A program made the position numbers and the translations under genes. The notes beneath the pieces are model-generated. The model was given only the letters and a program-made list of their open reading frames with translations, did not search any database and had not been told where the DNA came from. From Pseudomonadota bacterium (GTDB lineage Bacteria > Pseudomonadota > Alphaproteobacteria > Rhizobiales > Hyphomicrobiaceae), in assembly GCA_023412805.1 (NCBI GenBank), contig JAEZRM010000154.1, positions 1 through 64,000 of the forward strand: a DNA stretch of 64,000 nt, given 5' to 3'. The stretch's first letter is position 1. Each line of letters starts with the position of its first letter. This document shows positions 8,843-17,544 of this stretch, piece after piece.

Positions 8843-9625
8843 CTACGCGCGTGGCGGATTGGCGTCATCCGTCGCGCCGGCCTTTTCGCGCAACTCGCGC
8901 AAACGCGCCTGCGTCTCCGGATTGACCATGCCGGCGGAGATGATGATCTTCGCGGCGTCCTCGACGCTCATGCCGATGATGGTAACCGTCGCGCGCGGCA
9001 CAAAGCACACGAATCCCGTGGGCGGCAGCATTCCCGTCGGCATGAACACGCTGATCAAATCGTCCTGCGGCTTCAACGTGGAAATTTGCCGGGCAGCTTC
9101 ACCCGTCACGAAAACGATCGACCATATGCCCGGTGACGGGAACTCCATCAGGCCGACCTTCTGGAAGGCCTGCTCCGGAGCCGATACGCTAACGACGCTC
9201 TCGAAGATCTGCTTGAGAGCCCGATAGACGTTACGCACGATAGGCGTGCGGTCGAGCATCATCTCGCCGGCGCTGATGAGCGAGCGGCCGAGCAGGTTTG
9301 CCGCCAGCGCGCCGATCAAGGTCAGCATGAGGATCGCGAACACGAGTCCGATGCCGGGCACGGCGAAGGGCAGATAGGTGTCCGGATTGTAGATGTGCGG
9401 GATGTACGGCTTCACCCAGCGGTCGACGATATTAATGACGTACCAGGCGATGTAGATCGTGATGGTGACGGGACCGACGACGACGAGGCCGGTCAGGAAG
9501 TAGTTCCGCAGTCGCGCGCCGACGCGCCAACGGTGAACCTCAGCCGCCTCCGCAGCCAAAGGCCGCACCGGCTCCTCGCCGGGAGCACCCCCCTCGGGCG
9601 CTGACCTCGACAGCTTGTCCTGCAT
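8843..9625 (-). CDS. DUF502 family inner-membrane protein
   Basis: The 260-residue sequence matches the DUF502 family: a basic cytoplasmic N-terminus, a first membrane segment at about residues 42-66 (LTGLVVVGPVTITIYIAWYV), and a second at about 90-114 (IGLVFAILMLTLIGALAANL). The hallmark GEMMLDRTPIVRNVYRALKQ, then FQKVGLMEFPSPG and VFMPTGMLPPTGFVCFVPR, complete it. Members are widespread in Proteobacteria and have no established biochemical function. The ATG at 9625 follows GAAGGA. It is probably transcribed alone. Confidence 0.88.
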   Translation of the reverse strand: MQDKLSRSAPEGGAPGEEPVRPLAAEAAEVHRWRVGARLRNYFLTGLVVVGPVTITIYIAWYVINIVDRWVKPYIPHIYNPDTYLPFAVPGIGLVFAILMLTLIGALAANLLGRSLISAGEMMLDRTPIVRNVYRALKQIFESVVSVSAPEQAFQKVGLMEFPSPGIWSIVFVTGEAARQISTLKPQDDLISVFMPTGMLPPTGFVCFVPRATVTIIGMSVEDAAKIIISAGMVNPETQARLRELREKAGATDDANPPRA

Positions 9626-9904
9626 CCAAATCCTTCTCGCGCGTCCGCCGCGTCCCGCCGGGACCGCTTCATCTCCCGCGCAAGGTATATCCGAGCAGGA
9701 CCGCCCGTACCACCCGATTGCGCCGCGACTTTCGTCGGCAAGATGCGCCCGAAATTCGAGCAGCGGGAACGGATATCAATGCCGGGAGGGGGTTATCTCG
9801 CCTGTGAAAGGAATTGACATTCGGGGGCATCCTTCTCCAGTGTACGGGCCAACGAGGAACATCGGATTCAACCGAGCAAACTCACCTAGGGAGTAGAGAC
9901 CACC

Positions 9905-11203
9905 ATGAAATTCTTGAAGTCTGCTGCGGGCGCCGCAGCAGCGATTGGGCTTGTCGTGGGCGCCAGCCTGCCCGCCGCTGCCCAGAAGGAAGTCAAGCTC
10001 GGCATCATTTACGATTACACCGGCCCATTCGCCGGAGGCGGCTCGCTGCCGGCTGCGATCGCAACCAAGATCGCCGTCGACATGATCAACGAGCGGGGCG
10101 GCGTCGAAGGACACAAGATCGTCGCGACGTATGCCGATGCCCAGTCGAAGACCGACGTCGCCATCAACGAAGCTGAGCGGCTGCTGAACGAAGTCAAGGT
10201 CGACGTGCTGATGGGCGTCTTCTCGTCCGCGCACTGCGTACCCATGGCTGCCAAGGTCGATGCCGCCAAGAAGTTCATGTGGGCCAACGTCTGCGTCGCG
10301 TCAGCGGTGCTGAAGGACAAGAAGCTTCAGTACGTTTTCCGCTCGCAGGTCCATTCTGACCAGTTCGGCGCGGCGTCGTGCGACTTCATCGCAGAAAATG
10401 CCAAGACGAAGCTGAAAAAGGATCCTAAGGACATCAAAGTCGCGATCCTCTACGAGGATGGTCCGTATGGCACCGGCGTTGCTTCTGGTAACGAGGCCAG
10501 GTGCAAGGAACTTGGCATCCAGATCGCGCACAAGGAAGGCTACGCAGCAACGTCGACCGATCTTTCTGCGCTGGTGACCAAGCTTCGCCGCGCGCGGCCG
10601 GATGTCATCCTTCACACGGGCTACAACCCGGACATCACGCTCTTCCTGCGTCAGTCGAAGGAAGCCGGCCTGAAGTTCGACGCCCTGATCGGTCACGGCG
10701 CAGGCTACGGTCAGATCGACAAGCTGATCGAGACCTTCAAGGGCGACGTGAATTACTTCTACAACGTCGACCCGGTCGCCGCGCAGCTCCTCGATCCGAA
10801 GACGCTCGCGCCAGGAATGGGCGACGTAACGGCCGAAATGATCAAGCGCTACAAGGCCGAGACCAAAGTCAGTGAGGTTCCGCCGCACGCCTCCATGGGC
10901 TTCAATCAGCAGTGGATCTTCCTGACCGACGTGCTGCCCCGCGCCATCAAAAAGCACGGCGGCTTCGACCCGGAAGCGCTCCGCAAGGCGGCGCTCGAGA
11001 CCGATATTCCGGATGGCGGCACAATCCAGGGCTATGGCGTCAAGTTCTTCCCGCCCGGCCATCAGATGTCGGGCCAGAACGAGCGCTCCAGCCCGGTCGT
11101 CATGCAGTACATCGACGGCGTGACGAAGATCGCCTGGCCGTCGAACTTGAAAACCGTCGATCCGGTGCTGCCCTTCCCAAAGGGCCACGCCTACGCGCGC
11201 TGA
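9905..11203 (+). CDS. Liv-type ABC transporter substrate-binding protein
   Basis: This periplasmic solute-binding protein of 432 residues has a signal peptide cut after residue 26 (KSAAGAAAAIGLVVGASLPA, then AAA). The fold is periplasmic-binding-protein type I (Peripla_BP_6), marked by VKLGIIYDYTGPFAGGGS, AVDMINERGGVEGHKI, NEAERLLNEVKVDVLMGVFS and VAILYEDGPYGTGVASGN. Such proteins deliver branched-chain amino acids, amides or aromatic acids to LivHMGF-type importers; with 432 residues and no close functional context the ligand is open. It is the first gene of a five-gene importer operon extending to 14734, with a ribosome site AGGGAG upstream. Confidence 0.9.
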   Translation: MKFLKSAAGAAAAIGLVVGASLPAAAQKEVKLGIIYDYTGPFAGGGSLPAAIATKIAVDMINERGGVEGHKIVATYADAQSKTDVAINEAERLLNEVKVDVLMGVFSSAHCVPMAAKVDAAKKFMWANVCVASAVLKDKKLQYVFRSQVHSDQFGAASCDFIAENAKTKLKKDPKDIKVAILYEDGPYGTGVASGNEARCKELGIQIAHKEGYAATSTDLSALVTKLRRARPDVILHTGYNPDITLFLRQSKEAGLKFDALIGHGAGYGQIDKLIETFKGDVNYFYNVDPVAAQLLDPKTLAPGMGDVTAEMIKRYKAETKVSEVPPHASMGFNQQWIFLTDVLPRAIKKHGGFDPEALRKAALETDIPDGGTIQGYGVKFFPPGHQMSGQNERSSPVVMQYIDGVTKIAWPSNLKTVDPVLPFPKGHAYAR

Positions 11204-11309
11204 TCCGACGCATTAGTGCCTCATCGCTGTCGCCAGCTCAACCAGCGGCAGCGATCAGGCATCCTTTTGCCCACGCCTTCACTCTCGGCAGATTGAGCGG
11301 CACCCGCGG

Positions 11310-12041
11310 ATGGCGATGCTCAAAGTAGATGGTCTAACCAAGCAGTTCGGCGGATTCACCGCCGTAAGCAACGTATCGTTCGATGTCGCGGAAGGAGAAA
11401 TCCTCGGCCTCATCGGGCCGAACGGATCGGGCAAGAGCACGACCTTCAACTGCATTGCCGGCATGTATACGCCGACCACTGGCAGCGTGAAGTTCGAGGG
11501 CGGCGAGATCGGCGGCCTGAAGGCGAACCAAGTTTGCCACAAGGGCATAGCGCGGACATTCCAAATACCACGTCCCTTTCGCAATCTTTCGCTTCTCGAG
11601 AACGTCGCGCTCTCGGCGCACTTCGGCTCCAACGCCCACCTATCGCGCGCGCAATGCTGGGCCAAGGCCGAGGAGTCGCTCGCCATGGTCGGCCTGCCGA
11701 CGGATGCCGTTACATCAACGGATGGTCTTGGGGCGGCGTCTCTGAAAAAGCTCGAGCTTGCTCGCGCGCTCGCAACCGGCCCACGCCTCCTGCTCGCCGA
11801 TGAAAGCCTCAACGGCCTCGATCACGGCGAGATGGATCAGGCCGCGGACATGCTGGAGCGCATCCGCAAGGAAAAGGGCATCACCATCGTGTGGGTCGAG
11901 CACATCATGGGCGTACTGATGCGTGTCGTCGACCGTGTCGTCGTGCTCGACCATGGCGAGAAAATCTTCGACGGCAAGCCCGCCGATGCGCAAACGGACA
12001 AGCGCGTCGTCGAGGTGTACCTCGGCGAAACGGGACACTAG
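11310..12041 (+). CDS. Liv-type ABC transporter ATP-binding protein (LivG-like)
   Basis: This 243-residue ATPase carries Walker A (GPNGSGKST), the Q-loop (RTFQIPRPF), Walker B (RLLLADESLNGLD) and the H-loop in VWVEHIM. Two positions are unusual. The ABC signature region reads LGAASLKKLELARAL, lacking the usual SGGQ-like core, and the Walker B tail is DES rather than DEP. LivG proteins tolerate weak signature motifs because the partner LivF supplies a canonical one. It is the second gene of the importer operon and lies 12 nt before the LivF-like gene. Confidence 0.88.
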   Translation: MAMLKVDGLTKQFGGFTAVSNVSFDVAEGEILGLIGPNGSGKSTTFNCIAGMYTPTTGSVKFEGGEIGGLKANQVCHKGIARTFQIPRPFRNLSLLENVALSAHFGSNAHLSRAQCWAKAEESLAMVGLPTDAVTSTDGLGAASLKKLELARALATGPRLLLADESLNGLDHGEMDQAADMLERIRKEKGITIVWVEHIMGVLMRVVDRVVVLDHGEKIFDGKPADAQTDKRVVEVYLGETGH

Positions 12042-12052
12042 GGCGAGCTCAA

Positions 12053-12757
12053 ATGCTGGACCTCAAGAACGTCGATGCTGGCTACGGAGCATTCCAGGCC
12101 CTGTTCGGCATCTCGATGCAAGTCAACGCAGGCGAAGCGGTCGCCGTTATCGGGGCCAACGGCGCCGGCAAGACCACGCTCATGCGTGTCATCTCGGGGA
12201 TGCTGCCTGCATCCGCGGGCGCCATGACCATGGAAGGCACGGATCTGCGCACGACGCCGCCACACAAAATCATCGAACTCGGGATCGCCCACGTTCCCGA
12301 AAATCGGCGACTGTTTCCGCGGCTTTCGGTCGAGGACAATCTCCGCCTCGGCGCCTTCATCCCGTCTGCGCGCGCCGATTTCGCCGATCGTCTCGCCTAC
12401 GTGTACGACCTCTTTCCTCGCCTCAAGGAGCGTCGCGCACAGCTCGCGGGCACCATGTCGGGCGGCGAGCAGCAAATGTGCGCCATCGCGCGCGCCCTCA
12501 TGAGCAAGCCGAAGCTCGTGCTGCTCGACGAGCCGTCGATGGGCCTCGCGCCGGTCATCGTCCAGCAGGTGTTCGAGCTCGTCCGGCGCATCCGCTCCGA
12601 GGGCTATACGGTCCTGATCGTGGAGCAGAACGTCTCGCAGGTTCTGAAGGTCGCCGATCGCGCCTACCTCCTCGAGGTTGGCCGCATCGTGCAGTCCGGC
12701 AGCTCTGCCGAGCTCGCCTCGAGCGACGACATTCGCAAGGCGTACATGGGAATTTGA
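12053..12757 (+). CDS. Liv-type ABC transporter ATP-binding protein (LivF-like)
   Basis: This 234-residue ATPase has a complete set of motifs: Walker A GANGAGKTT, signature TMSGGEQQMCAIARAL, Walker B LVLLDEPSMGLAP, and the family-typical IVEQNV where other ABC proteins have the H-loop. The ending ASSDDIRKAYMGI is characteristic of LivF. It would pair with the LivG-like subunit on the cytoplasmic face of the LivHM permease. The start at 12053 is 11 nt after the previous stop, with GGCGAG upstream. Confidence 0.92.
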   Translation: MLDLKNVDAGYGAFQALFGISMQVNAGEAVAVIGANGAGKTTLMRVISGMLPASAGAMTMEGTDLRTTPPHKIIELGIAHVPENRRLFPRLSVEDNLRLGAFIPSARADFADRLAYVYDLFPRLKERRAQLAGTMSGGEQQMCAIARALMSKPKLVLLDEPSMGLAPVIVQQVFELVRRIRSEGYTVLIVEQNVSQVLKVADRAYLLEVGRIVQSGSSAELASSDDIRKAYMGI

Positions 12758-12824
12758 TGCCCGCGCAGGGCACGTGACGGGGTTGGCGGCCGGTACTGGA
12801 TACGGGCTGCGAGGGGAGAAGCGA

Positions 12825-13718
12825 ATGTTCGGGTTTTTCTCAAGTCTCGATTGCTCGCTCGACATCTTCTTTGTCGAAGCGCTGCTCAATGGTGTACTGC
12901 TGGCCGGATTGCTCGCTCTCCTGGCGCTCGGGCTCAACCTCATTTTCGGCGTCATCGACGTCGTGTGGATCTGCTACGCCGAGCTCGTGATGGTCGGCAT
13001 GTACGCGATCTTCTTCTTCGTTCAGCAGATGGGCGTGCCTTTACCGCTCGCATTTCTGATGGGCATCGGTCTCGTCGCCTGCGCGGGAGCGATCCTGCAT
13101 TATCTCGTCATTCGACCCGTGCTCGACCAACCGCCTATCAACCAGCTCCTCGTGACGGGCGGCGTCCTGTTTCTCCTCCAAGCCGCGGCGACGATGGCGT
13201 TCGGCATCGAGTTCCGCAACCTCGGCATTCGGCTCGGCTCGGTGAATTTCGGCGACATGAGCTTCGCCTGGAGCCGCATCATCACGTTCGCCGTCGCGCT
13301 CGGGGCGATGATCCTGCTCTGGCAGTTCCTCACGCGTACCTACATCGGCACGGCGATCCGCGCGATCTCGCAGGACCGCCAGATCATGCCGCTCATGGGA
13401 GTCGACCAGAAGAAGGTCTATCTCGCAACTTCGGCGATCGGCGGCGGTCTTGCCGGCCTCGCCGCGTGCTTGATGGTCCTGCAGTATGACATCTATCCGC
13501 AGATCGGCCTGCAGTTCGGCCCGCTCGTTTTCATGATCTGTGTGCTCGGCGGCCTCGGCAATATGGTCGGCGGCTTCGTCGCAGCCTTCATCATCGCCCA
13601 GTTCATCACCATCGGCGGCTCGTGCGTCGCCACCGAATGGGGCTACGCGATCGCGTTCCTGTTCTTCATGCTCGTCATTTTCGTCCGGCCGCAGGGCCTG
13701 TTTGGAGCCAAGTCATGA
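12825..13718 (+). CDS. Liv-type ABC transporter permease (LivH-like)
   Basis: This 297-residue integral membrane protein has about eight hydrophobic segments and the BPD_transp_2 pattern. It shows LLALLALGLNLIFGVIDVVW near the N-terminus, the cytoplasmic loop AIRAISQDRQIMPLMGVDQK that contacts the ATPases, and the C-terminal VRPQGLFGAKS. The frame is open about 49 codons further upstream but that part overlaps the LivF-like gene; the ATG at 12825, after GGGGAGAAGC, gives the normal LivH length. Its stop overlaps the next start (ATGA). Confidence 0.9.
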   Translation: MFGFFSSLDCSLDIFFVEALLNGVLLAGLLALLALGLNLIFGVIDVVWICYAELVMVGMYAIFFFVQQMGVPLPLAFLMGIGLVACAGAILHYLVIRPVLDQPPINQLLVTGGVLFLLQAAATMAFGIEFRNLGIRLGSVNFGDMSFAWSRIITFAVALGAMILLWQFLTRTYIGTAIRAISQDRQIMPLMGVDQKKVYLATSAIGGGLAGLAACLMVLQYDIYPQIGLQFGPLVFMICVLGGLGNMVGGFVAAFIIAQFITIGGSCVATEWGYAIAFLFFMLVIFVRPQGLFGAKS

Positions 13719-14734
13719 TCACCCAAAAGCACATTGCCTGGGCGATCGGGCTTGCCGTCCTGCTGGTGCTGCCGCTCATCATCAAGCAGATCTTCCCCGG
13801 GACGGATCGTTATTACTTGCACCTCGTGATCCAGATCCTGATCTGGGCATTCATCTATACGGGCTGGTCGATGATGGGCCGTTTTGGGCTCACATCCCTC
13901 GGACACGGCGCCTTCACGGGTATCGGCGCCTACGTCACCGTGATGCTCTGGAACTTCGGCGGAATCACGCCGTGGATCGGCATTCCCGTCGCCATGCTCG
14001 TGGCAACGATCGCGGGCATTCTCATCGGCTATCCGTGTTTTCGCATGCGGATCACGGGCCACTACTTCGCACTGCTGACGCTCGCCTTCACCGAATTCGT
14101 TCGCCTGTGCATCGTCGGGCTGCGCGACTGGACGGGCGGCTCACTCGGAACGCAACCGGCGCGCTATGGCGATGGCCTGTCGCTCTACGCCTTCCAGTTC
14201 GAGCCAAACCGCACGCTTGCATACTATATCGTGCTCGCCGTCTGGCTCATCGGCCTCATCATCTGGGTGAAGGTCGACCGGAGCATGGACCGCTACGCGC
14301 TCGATGCCGCCTCGCAAGACGAGGACGCCGCCGCCTCGGTCGGCATCAACGTCACGCGCGAGAAGCTCAAGATTACGGCGCTCTCCTCGGCCATGTGCGC
14401 GTTCGGCGGCGCGATCTACGGGCAGTATCAGATGTACATCGGCCCCGATACGATCGCCGGCCTCGGCGTTTCTCTCAACATCGTCTTCGCTGTGATCGCA
14501 GGTGGAATCTGGTCGCTGTTCGGACCGACCTTCGGCGCCGTCTTCACGCAGGTACTCGCCGAGACGCTGCGCGTCGGTTTGCGCGGCTCCGAAACGCTGA
14601 GCAAGCTGCTCGGCCAGAGCGCGTTGGCGCTCGATACCTTCATCTACGGCCTGCTGCTGGTGCTCTTCATCATTTACATGCCAAAGGGCGTGATCGGTAC
14701 ACTCACCGAGCGCTGGAAGCGAAAATCAGGTTAG
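13715..14734 (+). CDS. Liv-type ABC transporter permease (LivM-like)
   Basis: This 339-residue permease is the last gene of the importer. It has roughly nine to ten membrane segments, the LivM-type YTGWSMMGRFGLTSLGHGAF early segment, the ATPase-contact loop DAASQDEDAAASVGINVTRE, and a C-terminus ending YMPKGVIGTLTERWK. The ATG overlaps the LivH-like stop by 4 bases, so translation is probably coupled. No terminator facing this direction is obvious; the hairpin at 14773 has its T-run on the other strand. Confidence 0.9.
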   Translation: MITQKHIAWAIGLAVLLVLPLIIKQIFPGTDRYYLHLVIQILIWAFIYTGWSMMGRFGLTSLGHGAFTGIGAYVTVMLWNFGGITPWIGIPVAMLVATIAGILIGYPCFRMRITGHYFALLTLAFTEFVRLCIVGLRDWTGGSLGTQPARYGDGLSLYAFQFEPNRTLAYYIVLAVWLIGLIIWVKVDRSMDRYALDAASQDEDAAASVGINVTREKLKITALSSAMCAFGGAIYGQYQMYIGPDTIAGLGVSLNIVFAVIAGGIWSLFGPTFGAVFTQVLAETLRVGLRGSETLSKLLGQSALALDTFIYGLLLVLFIIYMPKGVIGTLTERWKRKSG

Positions 14735-14762
14735 CGATCCACGCAGTCATCGGTATAAGCCA

Positions 14763-14793
14763 ACAAAAAAAACGGCCGGGACGAACCCGGCCG
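14763..14793 (-). terminator. Rho-independent terminator of the peroxiredoxin gene
   Basis: On the minus strand an 8-bp GC stem (14773-14780 with 14786-14793, loop of 5) is followed by eight T residues. It lies about 30 nt past the peroxiredoxin stop. Confidence 0.85.
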
Positions 14794-14821
14794 CTTCGAC
14801 GCAAGCTGCTCGGCTCGCGGC

Positions 14822-15304
14822 TCAGAGCATCCCGCAGACCGTCGCCGCGCTCGACTTGTCGACTGCCGCGCCTTCTTCGAGATTGACCGACTTCACGACA
14901 CCGTCCTCGACGACCATCGAGTAGCGCCGCGAGCGAACGCCAAGGCCACGAGCAGTGAGATCGAACTCCAGGCCGATCTTCTTCGTGAAGTCCGCCGAGC
15001 CATCGGCAAGGAACAGAATCTTGTCGGCAGCGCCCGTCTCTTTCGCCCAGGCATTGAGGACGAACACGTCATTGACCGACACACAGGCGATGGCGTCGAT
15101 GCCCTTGGACTTGATGTCGCCGGCCATCTGAATGAAGCCGGGCAGATGCGTGTTGTGGCAGGTCGGCGTGAAAGCGCCCGGCACCGCGAACAGGACGACC
15201 TTCTTGCCGCCGAATACATCGGCCGTCGTCATGGGCTTCGGGCCTTCCGAGCTCATCGTATTGAACGTCGCGTCCGGCAGCTTGTCACCGACCTTGATGG
15301 CCAT
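14822..15304 (-). CDS. Peroxiredoxin, Prx5-type
   Basis: This 160-residue peroxiredoxin has the peroxidatic cysteine (about residue 49) in AVPGAFTPTCHNTHLPGF, which is diagnostic of the Prx5/type II subfamily that reduces H2O2 and organic peroxides using glutathione/glutaredoxin or thioredoxin. The segment VSVNDVFVLNAWAKETGA is also typical. A second cysteine near the C-terminus (TVCGML) may act as resolving residue, but many Prx5 proteins are 1-Cys. An in-frame extension upstream has no similarity; the ATG at 15304 is preceded by GGAAGGATT. A terminator follows at 14763. Confidence 0.92.
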   Translation of the reverse strand: MAIKVGDKLPDATFNTMSSEGPKPMTTADVFGGKKVVLFAVPGAFTPTCHNTHLPGFIQMAGDIKSKGIDAIACVSVNDVFVLNAWAKETGAADKILFLADGSADFTKKIGLEFDLTARGLGVRSRRYSMVVEDGVVKSVNLEEGAAVDKSSAATVCGML

Positions 15305-15443
15305 GATGCTTAATCCTTCCCGGTTTGGATTGAACGAGCTGGCGCCGAGGCGCCGAGGCGCGGGGCACAGGGGAGCGCCGCCGTCCGCATAACCATAGCG
15401 GCTCTCGATGACGCGGCCAAGCGCCGGGCGACGTATCAGCTGC

Positions 15444-16226
15444 TCACCAATCCAGCGACGCACCATGGCGGAGCACGGCGTCGAGAGCCGGCACGAAGGC
15501 GTTGCCATCGCCGTGCAGCACAATTCCCGGAAGGAGGCTGAGCGGCGCGCGGCTGCCCTTGCGTCCCTGGACGATGACGCGGTGCGCTTCCGCGCCTGCA
15601 CGCGGGTGGAGCGGCAGCACGCGGAGCCCTCCGAAGCGGCGACCGAGTCCGTGAAGGAGCGCACCCAAAGCATCAGCACGATGGATCACCGTTACGATGC
15701 CGTTGCTCTCGGCTGCGGTTGCGAGAAAGCGGCACCACTGGTCGAGTGCGCCATCCGCCATCTCGTGTGATGCCGCCTTGAGATCGGCCGGTGAGCGTGT
15801 TCCGCGCCCCTCGGTGAAGTAGGGCGGGTTGGCGATAACGTGCGAGAACGCGCCCGCGCTCACGCTTACATCGGCCTCACGAGAGCGATTGATTCCGGCG
15901 CCGCCCTTCGCAATGTCGAGTTCGACAACGCGAATGCGCGCTTCGAGCCCGTTGCGCGCAACATTCTGGCGGGCGAGCGCCGCGAGTTCAGGCTCACGCT
16001 CAACGAGAGTTACGTGCGCATCTGGCACACGGCGCGCGACGCAGAGCCCCGCAACGCCGACGCCGGCGCCCGCGTCCAGGACACGCGCCTCATCGCCCGT
16101 CCGTACGCCACATGCAGCCGCCAGCAAAACGGCATCGAGACCGGCGCGGTAACCTCGAGAAGGCTGCAAGATTTCGAGGGCGCCGCCGAGGAAGGCGTCG
16201 GTTGTGAATGTGTCGTCCGTGCTCAT
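15444..16226 (-). CDS. TrmN6-like N6-adenine methyltransferase
   Basis: The 260-residue protein is a class I SAM methyltransferase. Motif I is VLDAGAGVGVAGLCVARR, the acidic end of strand 2 is in VTLVEREPELAALA, and the catalytic NPPY motif is in FSHVIANPPYFTEG. NPPY identifies an N6-adenine or glutamine N-methyltransferase, and the overall length and N-terminal FLGGALEILQPSRGYRAGLD match tRNA1(Val) A37 N6-methyltransferase (TrmN6/YfiC). The start overlaps the stop of the DUF2007 gene by 4 bases, so the two form an operon. Confidence 0.85.
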   Translation of the reverse strand: MSTDDTFTTDAFLGGALEILQPSRGYRAGLDAVLLAAACGVRTGDEARVLDAGAGVGVAGLCVARRVPDAHVTLVEREPELAALARQNVARNGLEARIRVVELDIAKGGAGINRSREADVSVSAGAFSHVIANPPYFTEGRGTRSPADLKAASHEMADGALDQWCRFLATAAESNGIVTVIHRADALGALLHGLGRRFGGLRVLPLHPRAGAEAHRVIVQGRKGSRAPLSLLPGIVLHGDGNAFVPALDAVLRHGASLDW

Positions 16227-16486
16227 GACTCGCTATCGGAGGATGTCGAGCCCCGTCGAGCGCCTTCGCGGACAATCCATTGACCGAGGTCGGCCTCCTC
16301 AAGGATCTGAGCCGCGCGTGGCCAGTCTTCCGCGAGCACGAGCACACGCCGCGGGAATACGCCGATCGAGCCTTCCGTTATGCTCATGTGCGTATCGGCG
16401 ATGTACACGGCAATGCCGGCCTCTCGAAACAGAGCCTCGACGAAGCTGATGAGCACTGGATCGTTCGCCCTGACGATGAGCTGCAT
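16223..16486 (-). CDS. DUF2007 domain protein
   Basis: This 87-residue protein matches the DUF2007 (putative signal-transducing, ferredoxin-like fold) family: MQLIVRANDPVLISFVEALF at the N-terminus, then AGIAVYIADTHMS and RRVLVLAEDWPRAAQILEEA. The family is small, soluble and of unknown function. It is commonly encoded next to a TrmN6-type methyltransferase in alphaproteobacteria, as here (4-base overlap). GGAGCG precedes the ATG. Confidence 0.85.
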   Translation of the reverse strand: MQLIVRANDPVLISFVEALFREAGIAVYIADTHMSITEGSIGVFPRRVLVLAEDWPRAAQILEEADLGQWIVREGARRGSTSSDSES

Positions 16487-16700
16487 CGGCGCTCCTGGAG
16501 ATAAAGCCGCGATGCCCCACCTGTCGCACGCAAAGCGCCGGCGGTCACGCCTCTTGCAGAACCCGCGCGCCGACGCCGAGATCCCTCAAATGCAAAGCAT
16601 TTCAGAAAGAGGCCGCTAACCGATATGCAACACGCATAAGATGCTTCTCCAAATTCATGCAATCATAGATTGCGGGGCGCGTGCACCGGGGAGAGTCATC

Positions 16701-16910
16701 ATGTCGACACTGGAAATGCCTGCCTGCCTCGCGCTGCTGCTGGTCATGGCCAACCTCGCGCTGTGCCTCAGCGCGGAGAACCGGCTGCTCATTCCCGACA
16801 CGGCTCCACAGGCTGTGATGGCACTGGACGGCGCGCTCGCAATCACACTCTGCGGCGGCGCAGGCGCAAGCACAGCAAATGCCACGCCTGCCGGAGCCGC
16901 GAACTGTTAG
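16701..16910 (+). CDS. Possible small hydrophobic or exported protein
   Basis: A 69-codon frame starts at an ATG with GGGGAGAG 6 nt upstream. The N-terminal 25 residues (PACLALLLVMANLALCLS) form one hydrophobic helix that could be a signal or membrane segment; the rest is Ala/Gly-rich. I recognise no family. Its stop overlaps the 3' end of the convergent isomerase gene by 4 bases. It is the only candidate in the gap 16487-16906. A competing minus-strand frame there has no ribosome site. Confidence 0.35.
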   Translation: MSTLEMPACLALLLVMANLALCLSAENRLLIPDTAPQAVMALDGALAITLCGGAGASTANATPAGAANC

Positions 16911-17509
16911 CGCTTGGCCAGCGCGCGATCGAGGAACTCGAGCCGGTCCTGTCCCCAGAAGAACTCGCCTGACGGCAGGACATAGCTCGGCGCACCGAAG
17001 ACACCGCGATGCAGAGCCTCTGCGGTGTTCCTGCTGTGGATCTCATCGAGTTCTGCGTCCGACGGCCCCGCCTTGCGGATCGCCGCCGCATCGAGCCCAG
17101 CGCGCTTGGCGGCTTCCGCGACCACGGCCTCGTCACCGAGATCGCCCTCGAGCTCCCAGATCGAACGGCCGAGCTCTTGCGCGAGACGACAGGCGTCCTT
17201 GCCTTGCAATTCAGCGGCGATGACGAGGCGGCTGCCAAGTGTCTCGTCGGACGGGAAGTGCTTCGGCTCTAGGTTGATCGGCACCTTCCGATAGTCGCGC
17301 CAGCGCTTGAGCTCCATCATGCGATAGGCGCGACGCTCCGGCGAGCGCTTCGGCAGCGGCAGGCCACCGGTTTTCGGAAAGACCTCGCTGTACCTCGTCG
17401 GCTTGATGCGCACGGTCGCTCCATGACGCGCAGCGATCTCTGCGAAGAGAGCCGAGCCGAGGTAGGTCCACGGGCTGTTGAGCGTCATGTAGTAGTCGAT
17501 CGTCGTCAT
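16907..17509 (-). CDS. 2-hydroxychromene-2-carboxylate isomerase-like (DsbA-fold) protein
   Basis: This 200-residue thioredoxin-fold protein lacks a CxxC and instead begins IDYYMTLNSPWTYLGSALFA. The Ser at about residue 12 is the glutathione-interacting residue of HCCA isomerases (kappa-class GST relatives). Further family features are RIKPTRYSEVFPKTGG, SRLVIAAELQGKDA and GVFGAPSYVLPSGEFFWGQD. HCCA isomerase acts in naphthalene catabolism, but many family members are of unknown substrate, and no other naphthalene genes are nearby. It is the 3'-most gene of a minus-strand run with the dehydrogenases at 17545 and 18433. Confidence 0.85.
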   Translation of the reverse strand: MTTIDYYMTLNSPWTYLGSALFAEIAARHGATVRIKPTRYSEVFPKTGGLPLPKRSPERRAYRMMELKRWRDYRKVPINLEPKHFPSDETLGSRLVIAAELQGKDACRLAQELGRSIWELEGDLGDEAVVAEAAKRAGLDAAAIRKAGPSDAELDEIHSRNTAEALHRGVFGAPSYVLPSGEFFWGQDRLEFLDRALAKR

Positions 17510-17544
17510 GCTGCAGTCCTCCCCTTCCGCGCGCGTTGCCCGCG

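Noticed and set aside
16655..16885. Minus-strand 76-codon frame opposite the small hydrophobic protein
   Set aside because: It has no ribosome site and an Ala/Ser-rich composition typical of an antisense frame.
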